Below, in pieces: positions 28,901 through 37,240 of a DNA stretch of 64,000 nt. The DNA lies in NCBI GenBank assembly GCA_935421135.1, contig OW285191.1, positions 10,653,700 to 10,717,699 of the forward strand. Direction: 5' to 3'. The translations under genes and the position numbers were made by a program. The stretch comes from Bugulina stolonifera. Lineage: Eukaryota; Bryozoa; Gymnolaemata; Cheilostomatida; Bugulidae. The notes beneath the pieces were generated by a model, which saw only the letters and a list, made by a program, of their open reading frames with translations, made no database searches and was not told the origin of the DNA. Position 1 is the stretch's first letter, and each line of letters starts with the position of its first letter.

Positions 28901-31684
28901 ATGACGCATCTGATTTGAGCTTGAGCTGAGTCATAATATGTTGGAATACATAGAGGATGATATTCTGTGGGTACTCCATGGTCACTGTGCACCACTGTAA
29001 TAATAGAGACACCTGTCTATTCTGCATCTGTATTGTACACAGATTGTATAACTGGGGTATTATGTAATGCTAGTCCTAATAATAATATAGTAATATTATT
29101 ATAGTAACAATAGTTAGTTACTGAAGCCATATGACTTGTATGCAAAGAAAAGAAAATAATAATTAATGTTGTTTGGATAGAATAAATAAATTGACAAAGA
29201 AAATCTGAAGCTAAATTACTACAACATGCATTATGTACTAGTAGCTAACTGCCAACATACATTGTGTACACACATTATCACATTATCTAATGTATTATAC
29301 ACTACATGTAGCAGTACAAGTTGACAAACAGCTACATGTAGATGTACAACACCCAGTTACAAAGCTACAAAGTATTAGAAGTACACTGACATATGACTTA
29401 GTATAATGACATGCTACATACAAATGTATAGTACTATGGCAGGCAGTGCACCTCCGTATATTAATTCAGTCATGCTGCCATAGGATACACAGGGTCTCCA
29501 TGGTACAGTGACCAACCGATGTCTTGTGTGGCACATAGGGATGAGTTAGCTCATCTTAGTGACTCATCACAACTGGTATGGTCATCTGAGGTGACCCAAT
29601 TAGGTGCAGGAGTGGAGAAATTTAGATAGCCTTAGTTCCTTGTTTGTGGTTGGGGTAAGGGCGGTCAACTAGCAAAATATAGAGAAGACAACTTCTCCTA
29701 CTTCAGTTTTGGCGAAGAACAAAGGCTATCTCAAATTTCTCCACTTCTGCACGTAACTCAGGTGACCAGAGGGCAGATGTTAACAGTCGATAGTGTGCAC
29801 CATACCATGTCACATCTGTTACTTAGCAGGCTAACAAAGGGATTTCATTGGAATGGTAGGGTAAATATAGGCCTGCATTCAAGTAGATTCTCACACGTAT
29901 CTGCTTACCTTTGACTTCTTCTGATTGTCTTGACACTGGCTATGAGCTTCAGCAATTGATTGCTTTAACCCTTCAATTATTTCATCCATCTTGTCCACCT
30001 TGAGCATATCAGCTGATTCTACTCCTTTGACTAGAATTTCCGCCTGAGTAGTAAACAGTTAGTTCTATGAATGGCATTACATCACAATGTTTTGTTCTAA
30101 GCTCTCAAGTAAATATTATGTATACCACCCAATGGCATACTGGTAGGTACACATTTGAATTATTGTGTAGAACTTCCAACTCATAAAGAAATTTCATTAT
30201 TTCAGACAATTCAGACTCAATTCCATTCATCCATTTATTTAGACCAACAGAAGTGAATTTCATCAGTAAAACAACTTTTATTTGAGTAAGACATCATTAA
30301 TGAATCACCAGTCTCCAAGACCAGCAATATTAGAATAACGCTGAAGGCTTTCACAGCTATAGCTTCTGACCACATACCTAGCCTGAATTTGTATTGGCCA
30401 AATGTGTCTCTCCACGCAAAGCCTATTGCTCATATTAGTTTGAACACGAGAGACTGGATAAATAAAATGATCAACTAAGTATATTAGCACTACAATTCAT
30501 GCTTATGAAGTAGACCTAACACGGTGAGCGAGTTATTAACTTGGTGAGCGAGTTATTCACTTACATCGGTCAGCGTTAGCTCCAATTTGATTAAGTCATC
30601 AGATGAATTGCCAATTTTTCCTTGCAATGCTGTATCAAGCAAATACATGCCATTGAGATCTTTCCTTACGGTCACGAAATTTCCATCACCAATAAGCAGC
30701 CCGTCTTTCTCACTAATATAACGACAGCTAACTTGACTTTTGTCTGAAGCTAAAACAATATTAATATGTATAATATTAAAACTTTAGCGTAGTATTACCC
30801 AAACATGGGAGCAATGGCTAGTAGAGGTTGGTCAAGGTCAGAAGATGAAACTGAAAAGTATGATGAGACAGATAACCGAATACAGAGCAGCATGTACAAG
30901 CTTCAAACAAATTATGCTGACTTCAACTGAAAGTATTACCACAACTGTTAACACCATCTGTTAACTCAGTAACTGATGGCACGATCTTGCCATGCAACCA
31001 ATGACTAACTAACGCAACAGGAAACCAACACCTGCAAGATCATCAATGGTAACAAAACAGGTAAAGAGTAAAATATGATTCCAGAAGTCAACTGCAAAAC
31101 TAGTACCAGATGAGATTAAGACACAATGCATGATGGCAATTAGTAACTTAGTACTGCTATCTTATATCAATCAAACGCAAATGAAATTGAAGGACTAAAT
31201 AACAATCAGAACAAATGATTATGATTAGGCCTACTACTACAAAATAAATAACTATTTTATATAATGCTCCACTGCAAATGAAACCGAAACTTAAGGCTAA
31301 CAAATTTAATCACTCATTCACTGACTATTCTTTTCTAAGTCTATTTACCCACTGTTGGCTAAATTTTAACTTTAATTGCATGCAACATTCAAGTTAATTG
31401 TCATTCTTGATGCTGAAGCGTATAGGCACTTAGTCTTAGTTATCCCCGAGTTTCTTTTTCATTTCCAGATTTGGATTTTCGAGTTTTTTCTTACCGGAGA
31501 CATCTGTGTTTTTAAGGAGGGTGGAGGAGGTTGTATCGTACACTAGAACCCCATCACTCTTTGAGACTACAAACAATAAATTCAACTTTTGGTGATACTG
31601 TAGTCCAGTTAATGTTCCTCCAACAGAATATGACCCATCAGTAGTTATAAGCCACTGATCGTGGTCAGACATCTTAGCTTCCAT
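255..31684 (-). CDS. BIRC6: BIRC6 (BRUCE/Apollon), giant BIR-containing E2/E3 ubiquitin ligase, 52 exons, C-terminus off left edge
   Basis: BIRC6 is a cytosolic hybrid E2/E3 ubiquitin ligase that restrains caspases, SMAC and LC3 (family knowledge). Fifty-two exons, all with GT/AG borders and matching phase, sum to 8838 nt (about 2946 codons) and align in order with roughly the first 3400 residues of the about 4850-residue human protein. Landmarks seen: the BIR region with CFTCNVCLVCW, GPCWTEV with RKHPQHL, TGLLEVEPL, ARRFIVLDFGQPI, IPLGVFYGHAYVFPW, QLWLTHEL, FAPLG and RPVVTSG. The first in-frame ATG is at 31684; a second ATG 12 nt later (31672) is an alternative. An inverted CCAAT lies just upstream, near 31719-31725. 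The Ubl and UBC region is not in the window, so the gene is partial only because of the window edge. No frameshift or stop was found. Intron 50 (1909-5860) holds another gene on the opposite strand. Confidence 0.97.
654..1652. mobile_element. Non-autonomous hAT-like element with 8-bp TSD and triplicated interior
   Basis: Terminal inverted repeats TAGTGCTGGGCGGT (left, from 654/655) and its complement ACCGCCCAGCACTA (right, to 1652) are flanked by the same 8 bp, CATTTAAC, at 646-653 and 1653-1660. An 8-bp duplication is the hallmark of hAT transposition. Subterminal CGGTTT/GGTTCGG words recur at both ends. The interior holds three diverged tandem copies of a roughly 200-bp unit (starting near 822, 1035 and 1226), each with CTTATAATTCGATG and AATGGC(T/G)GCCATT. 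No open reading frame is present. It lies in BIRC6 intron 51. Confidence 0.85.
2197..2232. repeat. 12-bp tandem repeat, three copies
   Basis: GAAGGTCAGCGT is repeated three times exactly, in BIRC6 intron 50 upstream of the nested gene. Confidence 0.9.
3129..3173. repeat. Near-perfect inverted repeat over the NHL-like gene start codon
   Basis: The 45-nt stretch is built from GTGACACA/TGTGTCAC words and reads almost the same on both strands, with a few mismatches. It ends with the ATG at 3171. It could form a hairpin in the 5' UTR/start region or be a palindromic protein-binding site in the promoter. Confidence 0.6.
3171..5603 (+). CDS. NHL/beta-propeller-like protein, six exons, nested antisense in BIRC6 intron 50
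   Basis: Exons: 3171-3332, 3689-3859, 4296-4503, 4688-4804, 5087-5270, 5531-5603; all junctions keep phase, giving 304 residues. The start ATG follows a hairpin-forming repeat. Exon 5 reads MCVDGGGNICTCDFRNNRIS, then DGQLIGHSLSGLSKPQYVAI and NKLFTID. This is the pattern of NHL repeat blades (a VDxxGNIYVxDxxNxRI-type strand followed by F/L, P and VAV). Exon 4 (GERIVVGDIGTKNIRCF) and exon 2 (GSVLVYDAKEQLVLRKIGAG) look like two more blades. No RING, B-box, signal peptide or membrane segment is seen, so a cytosolic propeller scaffold is likely. The last exon is short and polar (RLQRREDKARLNQNGRIKQT) and is the least certain. The exact family and function are unknown. Confidence 0.75.
5787..5792 (+). 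terminator. AATAAA polyadenylation signal for the nested NHL-like gene
   Basis: A canonical AATAAA lies about 185 nt after the stop codon at 5603 and before BIRC6 exon 50 (5861-6064, opposite strand). A transcript ending here would stay within BIRC6 intron 50. Confidence 0.45.
5861..16685 (-). CDS. BIRC6: BIRC6 exons 28-50: second beta-sandwich and armadillo-like helical arc
   Basis: Exons: 16471-16685, 15879-16103, 15464-15591, 15050-15282, 14632-14743, 14197-14330, 13687-13826, 13440-13598, 12975-13077, 12728-12882, 12063-12246, 11621-11743, 10889-11105, 10323-10490, 9964-10162, 9393-9618, 9087-9231, 8588-8743, 8034-8272, 7708-7937, 6949-7175, 6438-6583, 5861-6064. Exon 28 carries ARRFIVLDFGQPIRLTDVVI and exon 29 IPLGVFYGHAYVFPWE. 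Exon 37 has KANFSCHTDMFILACK and exon 38 VLARLSNCARPTLRLGEV, matching human helices. Exon 40 contains a Met/Asp/Glu-rich stretch (DEMEEMMDMDMEMDMF). The acceptor of exon 50 is TTTTAG just before 6064, chosen over an upstream AG because only it keeps the frame. Exon 29's donor lies at the edge of a tandem repeat. Confidence 0.93.
10544..10701. repeat. 25-bp minisatellite, about six copies
   Basis: Unit ATATCAAGATGATATTTCTATCAAA (25 bp, given in two parts: ATATCAAGATGA and TATTTCTATCAAA). There are about six copies with one or two substitutions each. It lies in the BIRC6 intron between exons 40 and 41. Each unit contains the self-complementary core GATATTT/AAATATC, so the array can fold. Confidence 0.9.
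11817..11933. repeat. 32-bp tandem repeat, about 3.7 copies
   Basis: Units read GATCACATGACCAG followed by ATCATAAGACAGGTGATT, with small variations. Weaker relatives of the first half occur upstream, at about 11755-11815. It lies in the intron between BIRC6 exons 38 and 39. Confidence 0.85.
14760..14899. repeat. 25-bp minisatellite, five to six copies
   Basis: Units read TATGCTATTGTTACC followed by ATGGATACAC, nearly identical. The array starts only about 16 nt from the acceptor of BIRC6 exon 32. A plus-strand frame stays open through it because no unit frame holds a stop, but there is no sign of coding. Confidence 0.9.
15640..15878. repeat. Degenerate tandem repeat abutting BIRC6 exon 29 donor
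   Basis: The array has 18-20-bp words of the type TACTCTATAAATAGCACA, partly arranged as a 40-bp higher-order unit. On the gene (minus) strand the words read GTATGTGCTATTTATAG, and the last one supplies the donor GTATGTGC of exon 29, whose final base is 15879. The exon 29 reading frame stays open through nearly the entire array. Confidence 0.8.
17024..23374 (-). CDS. BIRC6: BIRC6 exons 14-27: first beta-sandwich and helical scaffold
   Basis: Exons: 23124-23374, 22603-22776, 22167-22409, 21537-21782, 20887-21080, 20579-20704, 20001-20178, 19571-19647, 19242-19370, 19035-19182, 18508-18664, 18005-18180, 17585-17651, 17024-17278. Exons 14-16 encode a galactose-binding/CBM-like beta-sandwich: GPCWTEVHQDQLQRKHPQHL, TRTWKLQ, then EHVVELSLPRVTSVGHVDLK and SGFVTLTSPALLKIKPRS. 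Exons 17-22 are helical (human equivalents QEVSVTIRRFKKTSISKERV onward). Exon 23 has RYGLTSSPYDTEVFE and exon 24 TGLLEVEPLQF, both strong human matches. Exons 25-27 are low-complexity and Pro/Thr/Ser-rich, as in human. The acceptor of exon 24 (TTTTAAG) is weak, but the phase is preserved. Confidence 0.93.
23596..31684 (-). CDS. BIRC6: BIRC6 exons 1-13: N-terminal beta-propeller with inserted BIR domain
   Basis: Exon coordinates (minus strand, coding part): 31495-31684, 30565-30749, 29909-30043, 28747-28994, 28053-28296, 27192-27321, 26735-26868, 26382-26467, 25893-26030, 25472-25607, 24923-25129, 23946-24027, 23596-23727. Exon 2 carries RKDLNGMYLLDTALQ, matching the human RKDLNGILLLDTALQ strand of the propeller. 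Exon 4 ends with DRALMYSEAARLATFENWPH, close to the human sequence that precedes the BIR. Exons 7-11 cover a Ser/Asp/Glu-rich, poorly conserved part that is shorter than in human; exon 11 includes the acidic run EDPDDDEEELYHMM. In human BIRC6 this part folds as a WD40-like propeller interrupted by the BIR domain. Confidence 0.92.
24375..24748. repeat. 27-bp minisatellite, about 13 units with higher-order structure
   Basis: Units read GAACCAGTCTATGG followed by TACAGTGGTTGGT. A four-unit (108-bp) block is itself repeated. Because 27 is a multiple of three and no unit frame has a stop, several frames on both strands remain open for 60-140 codons (for example EPVYGTVVG nonamers). It sits in the 0.9-kb intron between BIRC6 exons 11 and 12, so it is most likely non-coding. 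Confidence 0.92.
27870..27886. repeat. Poly-C tract (17 C)
   Basis: Seventeen consecutive C on the plus strand, in the BIRC6 intron between exons 5 and 6. Homopolymers of this length are slippage-prone. On the transcript (minus) strand it is a G run. Confidence 0.9.
28053..28296 (-). CDS. BIRC6: BIRC6 exon 5: BIR zinc-binding domain
   Basis: This single 244-nt exon encodes the whole BIR core at about residues 253-334. The zinc ligands are intact: the CxxC pair in MCFTCNVCLVCW, the histidine in SEHERH and the cysteine in PGCPF. The DEPWSEHERH signature and the following TQNVPMSV match human BIRC6 almost residue for residue, making this the best conserved stretch in the window. In the family the domain binds IAP-binding motifs of caspases and SMAC. 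The acceptor is at 28297-28298 and the donor GTGAGT starts at 28052. Confidence 0.97.
29597..29759. mobile_element. Short inverted-repeat element (MITE) in BIRC6 intron 3
   Basis: The ends are imperfect inverted repeats of about 35 bp: GTGCAGGAGTGGAGAAATTT on the left, and on the right the complement of GTGCAGAAGTGGAGAAATTT, each followed by an (A)GATAGCCTT-type sequence. The 8 bp AGGTGACC occurs directly on both sides (29589-29596 and 29760-29767), fitting an 8-bp target duplication. No coding capacity is present. Confidence 0.7.
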
Positions 31685-32396
31685 CAATTTTTCTCTCAAT
31701 TGTAGGTGAATCCACTTCAACCAATGACAATGCAGAATAAACGAAATAACCCAATAGAATTCTACCTACACGGCTGTGAGAATCCACAAAATTCTAATGC
31801 AGGAGAGTAGGGTTGATGGGTAGGCCCCGTAAATACATCTGATAAAGTAAAACTACTCCGCAAGTCCAAGGTCGCACCATATCCGGTACGAAACTCACTT
31901 GCGGTGCTCGAACCGGTCCATGCGGTGATAGTGCTCATGTATGTGCTTAGTAAAATGGTACCACTTTGAACAGTAGGTTCGCACCCTATACCCTAACTTG
32001 TATTAGACCATTTTCCTCGCAGTTACATGTAGCTTGGCTGGGAAATCCCACATCCATCAGTTCTGTTTAGGTGTGCAATTTGCCAATTTCCCACTAAGAA
32101 TCCCAAATGGGACCAAAAACGTGGTAACTATCACATATACACCACACATCAGAACAAATATCTTTTATTCCTCATTTTGGCCCAGAACCCTGAGAGAGCT
32201 ACGGTCTGAATGAATGACTGAGACTAATAATAACACATATATCACAAAACATAAAAAAAAATACATATATATATAAATATCATATAACAAAGAAAAAGAT
32301 TACAAAAATAGCACTTTTAACATAAAATTGAAAAAAAAAACAATCGAGTTCTCACGACTTTACGCACTTTTAAGTGCGGTCTCTGTGAGAAAATGC

Positions 32397-32420
32397 AAAA
32401 AAAAAAAAAAAAAAAAAAAA
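32397..32420. repeat. Poly-A tract (24 A)
   Basis: Twenty-four A follow GTGAGAAAATGC, downstream of A-rich sequence. It may be the tail of an old retroposed copy or a simple tract. No target duplication was recognised. Confidence 0.7.
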
Positions 32421-32757
32421 CTATCATCAATAAAGACAATTAAAATTGGCTCTCCAGCTCTAATCCACCCCTTAGCTGAGATTCATTGACACATTTGTTA
32501 TCCTGTATTGTATTTGATCATTGTTGTTGGTTTGTTTCCAAATTATTTGCATTTATTTAGGTGCATGAAAACTTAATGCAACAGATCAGTTGAAATTGAT
32601 TTTTTAACTATAGATAGGTAGTGAAAAAGAGTTAATTACTTTAAGAAAATTTTAAATTTTATAAAATAAATTTTTCATATTTTCTTCAAACTCAACTATG
32701 CATTACATACTGAGTATCATACTCATACTGATACTATTCTACGTCCATACTTACAAG

Positions 32758-33347
32758 CAGAGATGTGTGCAAGTTTTATTTTGGAAACTCAAGTTTTCAT
32801 GGCCAATTCTTAGTTGTGACTCTTCAAGTTACAAGTCAATTCTTTCAGTGACAGATCAAAACTTTCCAGTTACGAGTTAAATATTTACATGTCCCCAGAA
32901 ACTCAAGTTTTTGTCAAGTTATCCAAGTTAACTACAAGCAAGTTTCAATTCAATTCTTTTCTTGTTTAACTCGAGTCTTTTTATAGAGTTATTGAGTTAT
33001 TGTTAAGCTTATGGTGAAATTTTGTTAGGAAATGGTGTTAGAAGTTCAAATTTCAAAGCAGAATGTCACAGTTTTAGTGTAAAATGTGTTATAATTGTGG
33101 TTGTGGTTGGTGGTTATAACTGTGGTCATTACAATTCACAGCTGCCCAATAAAAACTCGAGTTATTGAATATTTCAACATAATGATGTGCGAGTTAAGAC
33201 TCTTTGATCATAGCCATAATTTAATTACAATTCAAGTTACAAGTTTTTGACAGCTGTATATTCAAGTTACAAGTCTTTATAATAAGCCATAAAATGTTGC
33301 TTGAATTAACTCGAGTGAGAGTCTTTAACTCGAGTCTGGCATCTCTG
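32758..33347. mobile_element. Non-autonomous hAT-like element with 8-bp TSD CTTACAAG
   Basis: The 590-bp element begins CAGAGATG and ends CATCTCTG. It is flanked on both sides by CTTACAAG (32750-32757 and 33348-33355). The interior is rich in AACTCGAG/CTCAAGTT words. There is no open reading frame of note. Structure and internal words resemble the element at 54062-54702, suggesting one family. It lies between BIRC6 and NDUFAF6. Confidence 0.85.
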
Positions 33348-34668
33348 CTTACAAGTCATTATTTACTATACTATACGTGTACTTACTACTTATAACTTGA
33401 AAACAGGGAATACTGCTCAGATATTAAAAATGAAATGGACTGATCCATATTATAGATTATAGTAGGTACATGATAATCACTTGCCATAATAGTCAAACAT
33501 TTTTCTAATACCAAATAGGATATAAAGTATTCTTTTATAGTGCATGATAAGATAATTCCTTGCCATGACAATTTAATATTTTTCTAATACCAAATATTGT
33601 ACAAAGTATTATTTTACTAACGTTATGTGCTCAAAAAATTATGCCTGCGAAAAGAGGTGTGTTATTTTATTTGATTCAATAAAATAGGAGAATTAACTAC
33701 TTATAACTAATGTGTGTGGAAGCTAATTGCTGCTATACACAGATTTGTCCAAGCTTCCCTTTTGGAGGGGAGGGGAGGTAGCTGCTTCAGTCGCATGCTA
33801 GGCCAAATCACAGATTAAGGAAAGCTGTATCACTCAATGATAATAATCTATGCCTCTGACCACTCCCAGTTACAGAGTCCATTCCTTCTGCTGATTTTCA
33901 GATATCCGTTAAAATAGCGTCTAGTTATCTGAACCTGTACCTGAATGGCTCATGTGGAGGCCATAGTGAACAAGTGACTCTGATTAGTTAGGCTTGACCC
34001 AATAGGAATTTAAAGTGCTGGGCAGGGTAGCAAAACCTTTGTCTAATCAGAACTCTATATGTGGGCGGAACAGGGGCCATTTCCTTTCACGGTCTTTGTG
34101 TTAGGTGAAGCGCCAGATGTTGGCAGTTTAGGGCCACATTGCTCCCAAGAAAAATAGATAACAATGGTGGCAGCAGTGAATTCCTGATAGACACTCAACC
34201 TAATTGTGGTGGAGAGAATTAGGCTGAATTGTTCACCCGTCTATGTAGACTGATCACTGCTATGCATGTGGTGTACTCTAGCACACTGTGATGAAACACT
34301 AAGTCTTTATGCTCGCCTTGACTAGAGCTTGTCAATCATGCATATAAATGTCAGACTCATGTCGTAAATAATTGCTTCTAATTATGTAAATTATAGCATG
34401 CTTAATATAGGCCGATGGCCATTTTCACATTGGATTATAGATTCTTAAAGTGTTTTACTGTTTCTGTAACATTTTGCTTACGTCACAATCCTCCCCGACA
34501 GTTATTACTTTTGCTCATATCTCCCGATGATGTATCGAATATGAAGTTTTTCAAATAATTAACAAATAGAATCTGCATGTTCTTTGTGAGTTGAATGCAT
34601 TATTTCTAAGTATAGGCTAATGATCAACTATGGTTGTTACTTCTAGCTAGATTCTTTATGATCTAGAG

Positions 34669-36467
34669 ATGTCTTTGAACATGATATGGAGAGCAGCAAT
34701 GAGCAGTCAGTCTCGCTTACCAAGACCCCACTCTCTGAAGTTCTTCTCCAGTAGCCAGCATCCCTCCCACTATGTAATGGATAGGGTGAAGAACTGTGAT
34801 TATGAGAGTTATCTACTAATTCTACTAGGTGCTAAGCCATGGAGGTAAGTGAAAGGAGTAGCAAGCTTGCAGTGTCGTTCTAGACTGACTGGACTGGGAA
34901 TTTTGTAGTACAATGTAACTTTTGCTTCTTTGATCTAAATGCCAATGTAAAATATAAGCTTGAGCAGGCTGTTATTGCTTTTTATATGCCTTTCAGTAGC
35001 ATGGTAGGTAGGTTGTGTTGGTCTCAAGTTGTAAATTTACTGCACTTAACACTACGAGTATACTGGGCTAGAATTTTTGGCTGCTACATAACACCATTTA
35101 AACTTAATACTAAGTTCTAGAATAACCGAGTGACCATTTTGAGATTTTTGTTTGTGACCCAGGCCGATCCAGGAGATCACGAAGACACGAAATGTTTCTA
35201 GTCATGTTATCCACTTACTTAACATAGGTTCACCAGTTTTACTTTCTAATTGAGAGCTGTGATCTGAAGAGGTTAAAGCTCTTCTTACAGGAATATATAG
35301 ACGATAACTCCTGTTTTTTGTAATAGCTGCAGGGTGTTCCTTTTTAATAGCTCTGACCTTGACCCCTATAATAGACATGTGACCATCTAACTGTTGAATC
35401 GTCACTTTTCCTTACTGCAGATATCCTCGGTTTGTGATACACGCCTACAATGTTGAGTTATCCTTAGTCTTGGAGTCTGCGTCCGACACTAAAACTCTGG
35501 CTGGAAGGTTTGTATTTTACCACAATGTTGCAGTAAAATCACTTATCATAGAAGCTTTCAGTGGTTAGTTTTAAAGATATTACAGTAAGGTGTGTATTTC
35601 TCTGGCGCTAATAGAAAATTAAAAAAATGTTTCCCTTGCGACCGAAAACACGAAAGATATTTTTTCTCAAGGAAAAGTACGGTAAACCACGTGACACTAA
35701 AAAGAGAAGCCAATTGTTTTCCCATATTGAAAGGCAGCCGGTTACATGCTGTGGTTTAATTCACATTTAGATGTAGATTATAGAGTCTATCCTGTTTCAG
35801 GTTTGCGTTCTGGGCCGATGCTCTGAATGGTATATACTCTGGAGAGAGGCCGTATGACCACCCAGTAGTACAGGAACTTTCTAAGCTCTACCACCTCAAC
35901 CTTATCAGCTCACAGCAATCTAGGAATTCTCTACTCAACTTGCTAAATAGCAGACAGCAACTAAGTCGAGTCACACACTTAGAGACTCTAGATCAACTTG
36001 AGACGTACTCTGAGCACACCAAGTCGTCATTATTATATTTACTTCTCAACATATCTGGACAATCTAGTGTTGATGCTGATCATGCCGCTAGTCATGTAGG
36101 TCGCTGTTGTGGCCTTTTAACAGCTTTGAGGTCTACGCCCTACTTGACCTCCAAAGGTCAACTTCTCCTTCCACAAGATGTGCTTACTAGGCATAAGGTT
36201 TCTCAGTCAGACGTTTTGAAAGGTAAAGATAATGTTAAAGAACCTGTATTTGAAATTGCTTCTCAAGCTAATACACATTTAGAAAAGGCAAAGAAGTTAA
36301 TCAGTAAATTACCCAAAGACTGTAGAGAGGCTTTTCTACTCAAAGCTATTTGTGAATATCAGCTAGAATTGTTAAGAAAATGTGATTTTAATGTGTTTGA
36401 TCCAGTGTTTCTAAAGAGGAACCCAATGCTGCCATGGCATCTCTGGAAAGCTAGGCGAAGACTTTGA
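34669..36467 (+). CDS. NDUFAF6: NDUFAF6, mitochondrial complex I assembly factor (phytoene/squalene synthase-like)
   Basis: Three exons, 34669-34844, 35421-35507 and 35801-36467, keep phase and give 309 residues, near the human 333. The product acts in mitochondria in early assembly of the complex I ND1 module (family knowledge). The first ~38 residues (MSLNMIWRAAMSSQSRLPRP onward) are basic, Ser-rich and free of acidic residues, fitting a mitochondrial presequence. Family landmarks: VKNCDYESYLLILL, FVIHAYNVELSLV, RFAFWADALNGIYSGERPYD, ETYSEHTKSSLLYLLLNISG, DHAASHVGRCCGLLTALRST, QLLLPQDVL, VFEIASQANTHLEKAK and the C-terminal FDVFDPVFLKRNPMLPWHLW-like end. The DxxxD metal sites of true phytoene synthases are not conserved, as expected in this family. 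The stop is TGA at 36465-36467. The nearest AATAAA is far downstream (about 36980). Confidence 0.95.
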
Positions 36468-37240
36468 CTATTCTCTACTATTACATTTTTATAGTTGATG
36501 TGAAAGTTTTGGAATTATTGTTTGTTATTCATAAAGTGTTTGTGAAAGGTTAGCTGCAAACTAAGATTTTCCAACAGTATACTATTGCATCTATAAATAT
36601 GCACAGTGGCTCGTAACTGGCAATACACCTCTTCAAACAACAATTAATAATAACTCTTGAATTATGGGTATTCAATCTCATTGACTATAATCCAGAATTG
36701 TCCTCTCAGATATGCTTGTCTTGCCAAAACATATGATAAACTAATTAAGGGAGGACAACTGCTAATCATAACCAATAGCTTCTAAGTGTTTTAACACTCT
36801 GCAGAAAGAAGTTAATTGATCTTATAGTGCATTCAATATTCATATTTTTTGAATCAGAAATGGTCGGTGAAAACAGCAGCAGAAAAGTAGAAAATAGAAA
36901 GAAAAATAACCAATTTAAATGTATATTTAATGTAAACACTTAACATTGATACACAAATACTGTACTGTGTACACAATTAAATAAACTAATATGAAGTAGA
37001 ATATCCAATAACCAAGATTTTTTTTATTTATCACAGTTAGATTAATTTTTTTTTAAATTCATAGGAAGTTACATAATACATGTATGTGTCATTTACCAAT
37101 TAAGTGCAAAAGAAGAATAAAGGAGAGAGTAAGGGATTGTCGTTAACTGATATTTTATCTGGTATAAACCGTGACGTAGGTGTAGATAAATAGTTCCAGT
37201 AGACATTCTTGTACGGTCACAAGGGAGAGCCACCTAGTCA
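36468..37240. other. Short intergenic region between convergent genes
   Basis: NDUFAF6 (plus) and the ADAMTS-like gene (minus) converge here. It is AT-rich and without an exon. A plus-strand AATAAA is near 36980-36985. A minus-strand AATAAA lies at 37023-37028, about 210 nt past the stop of the ADAMTS-like gene, and is a reasonable poly(A) signal for it. Confidence 0.5.

Larger units (their letters stand above)
31685..34668. other. Intergenic region between divergently transcribed BIRC6 and NDUFAF6
   Basis: This region separates the 5' ends of two genes on opposite strands, so it should hold both promoters. I see a CCAAT-type site by the BIRC6 start, an AT-rich stretch at about 32220-32440 ending in a poly-A tract, and a 590-bp hAT-like insertion (32758-33347). 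No convincing coding exon was found. No TATA box can be assigned. Confidence 0.5.
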
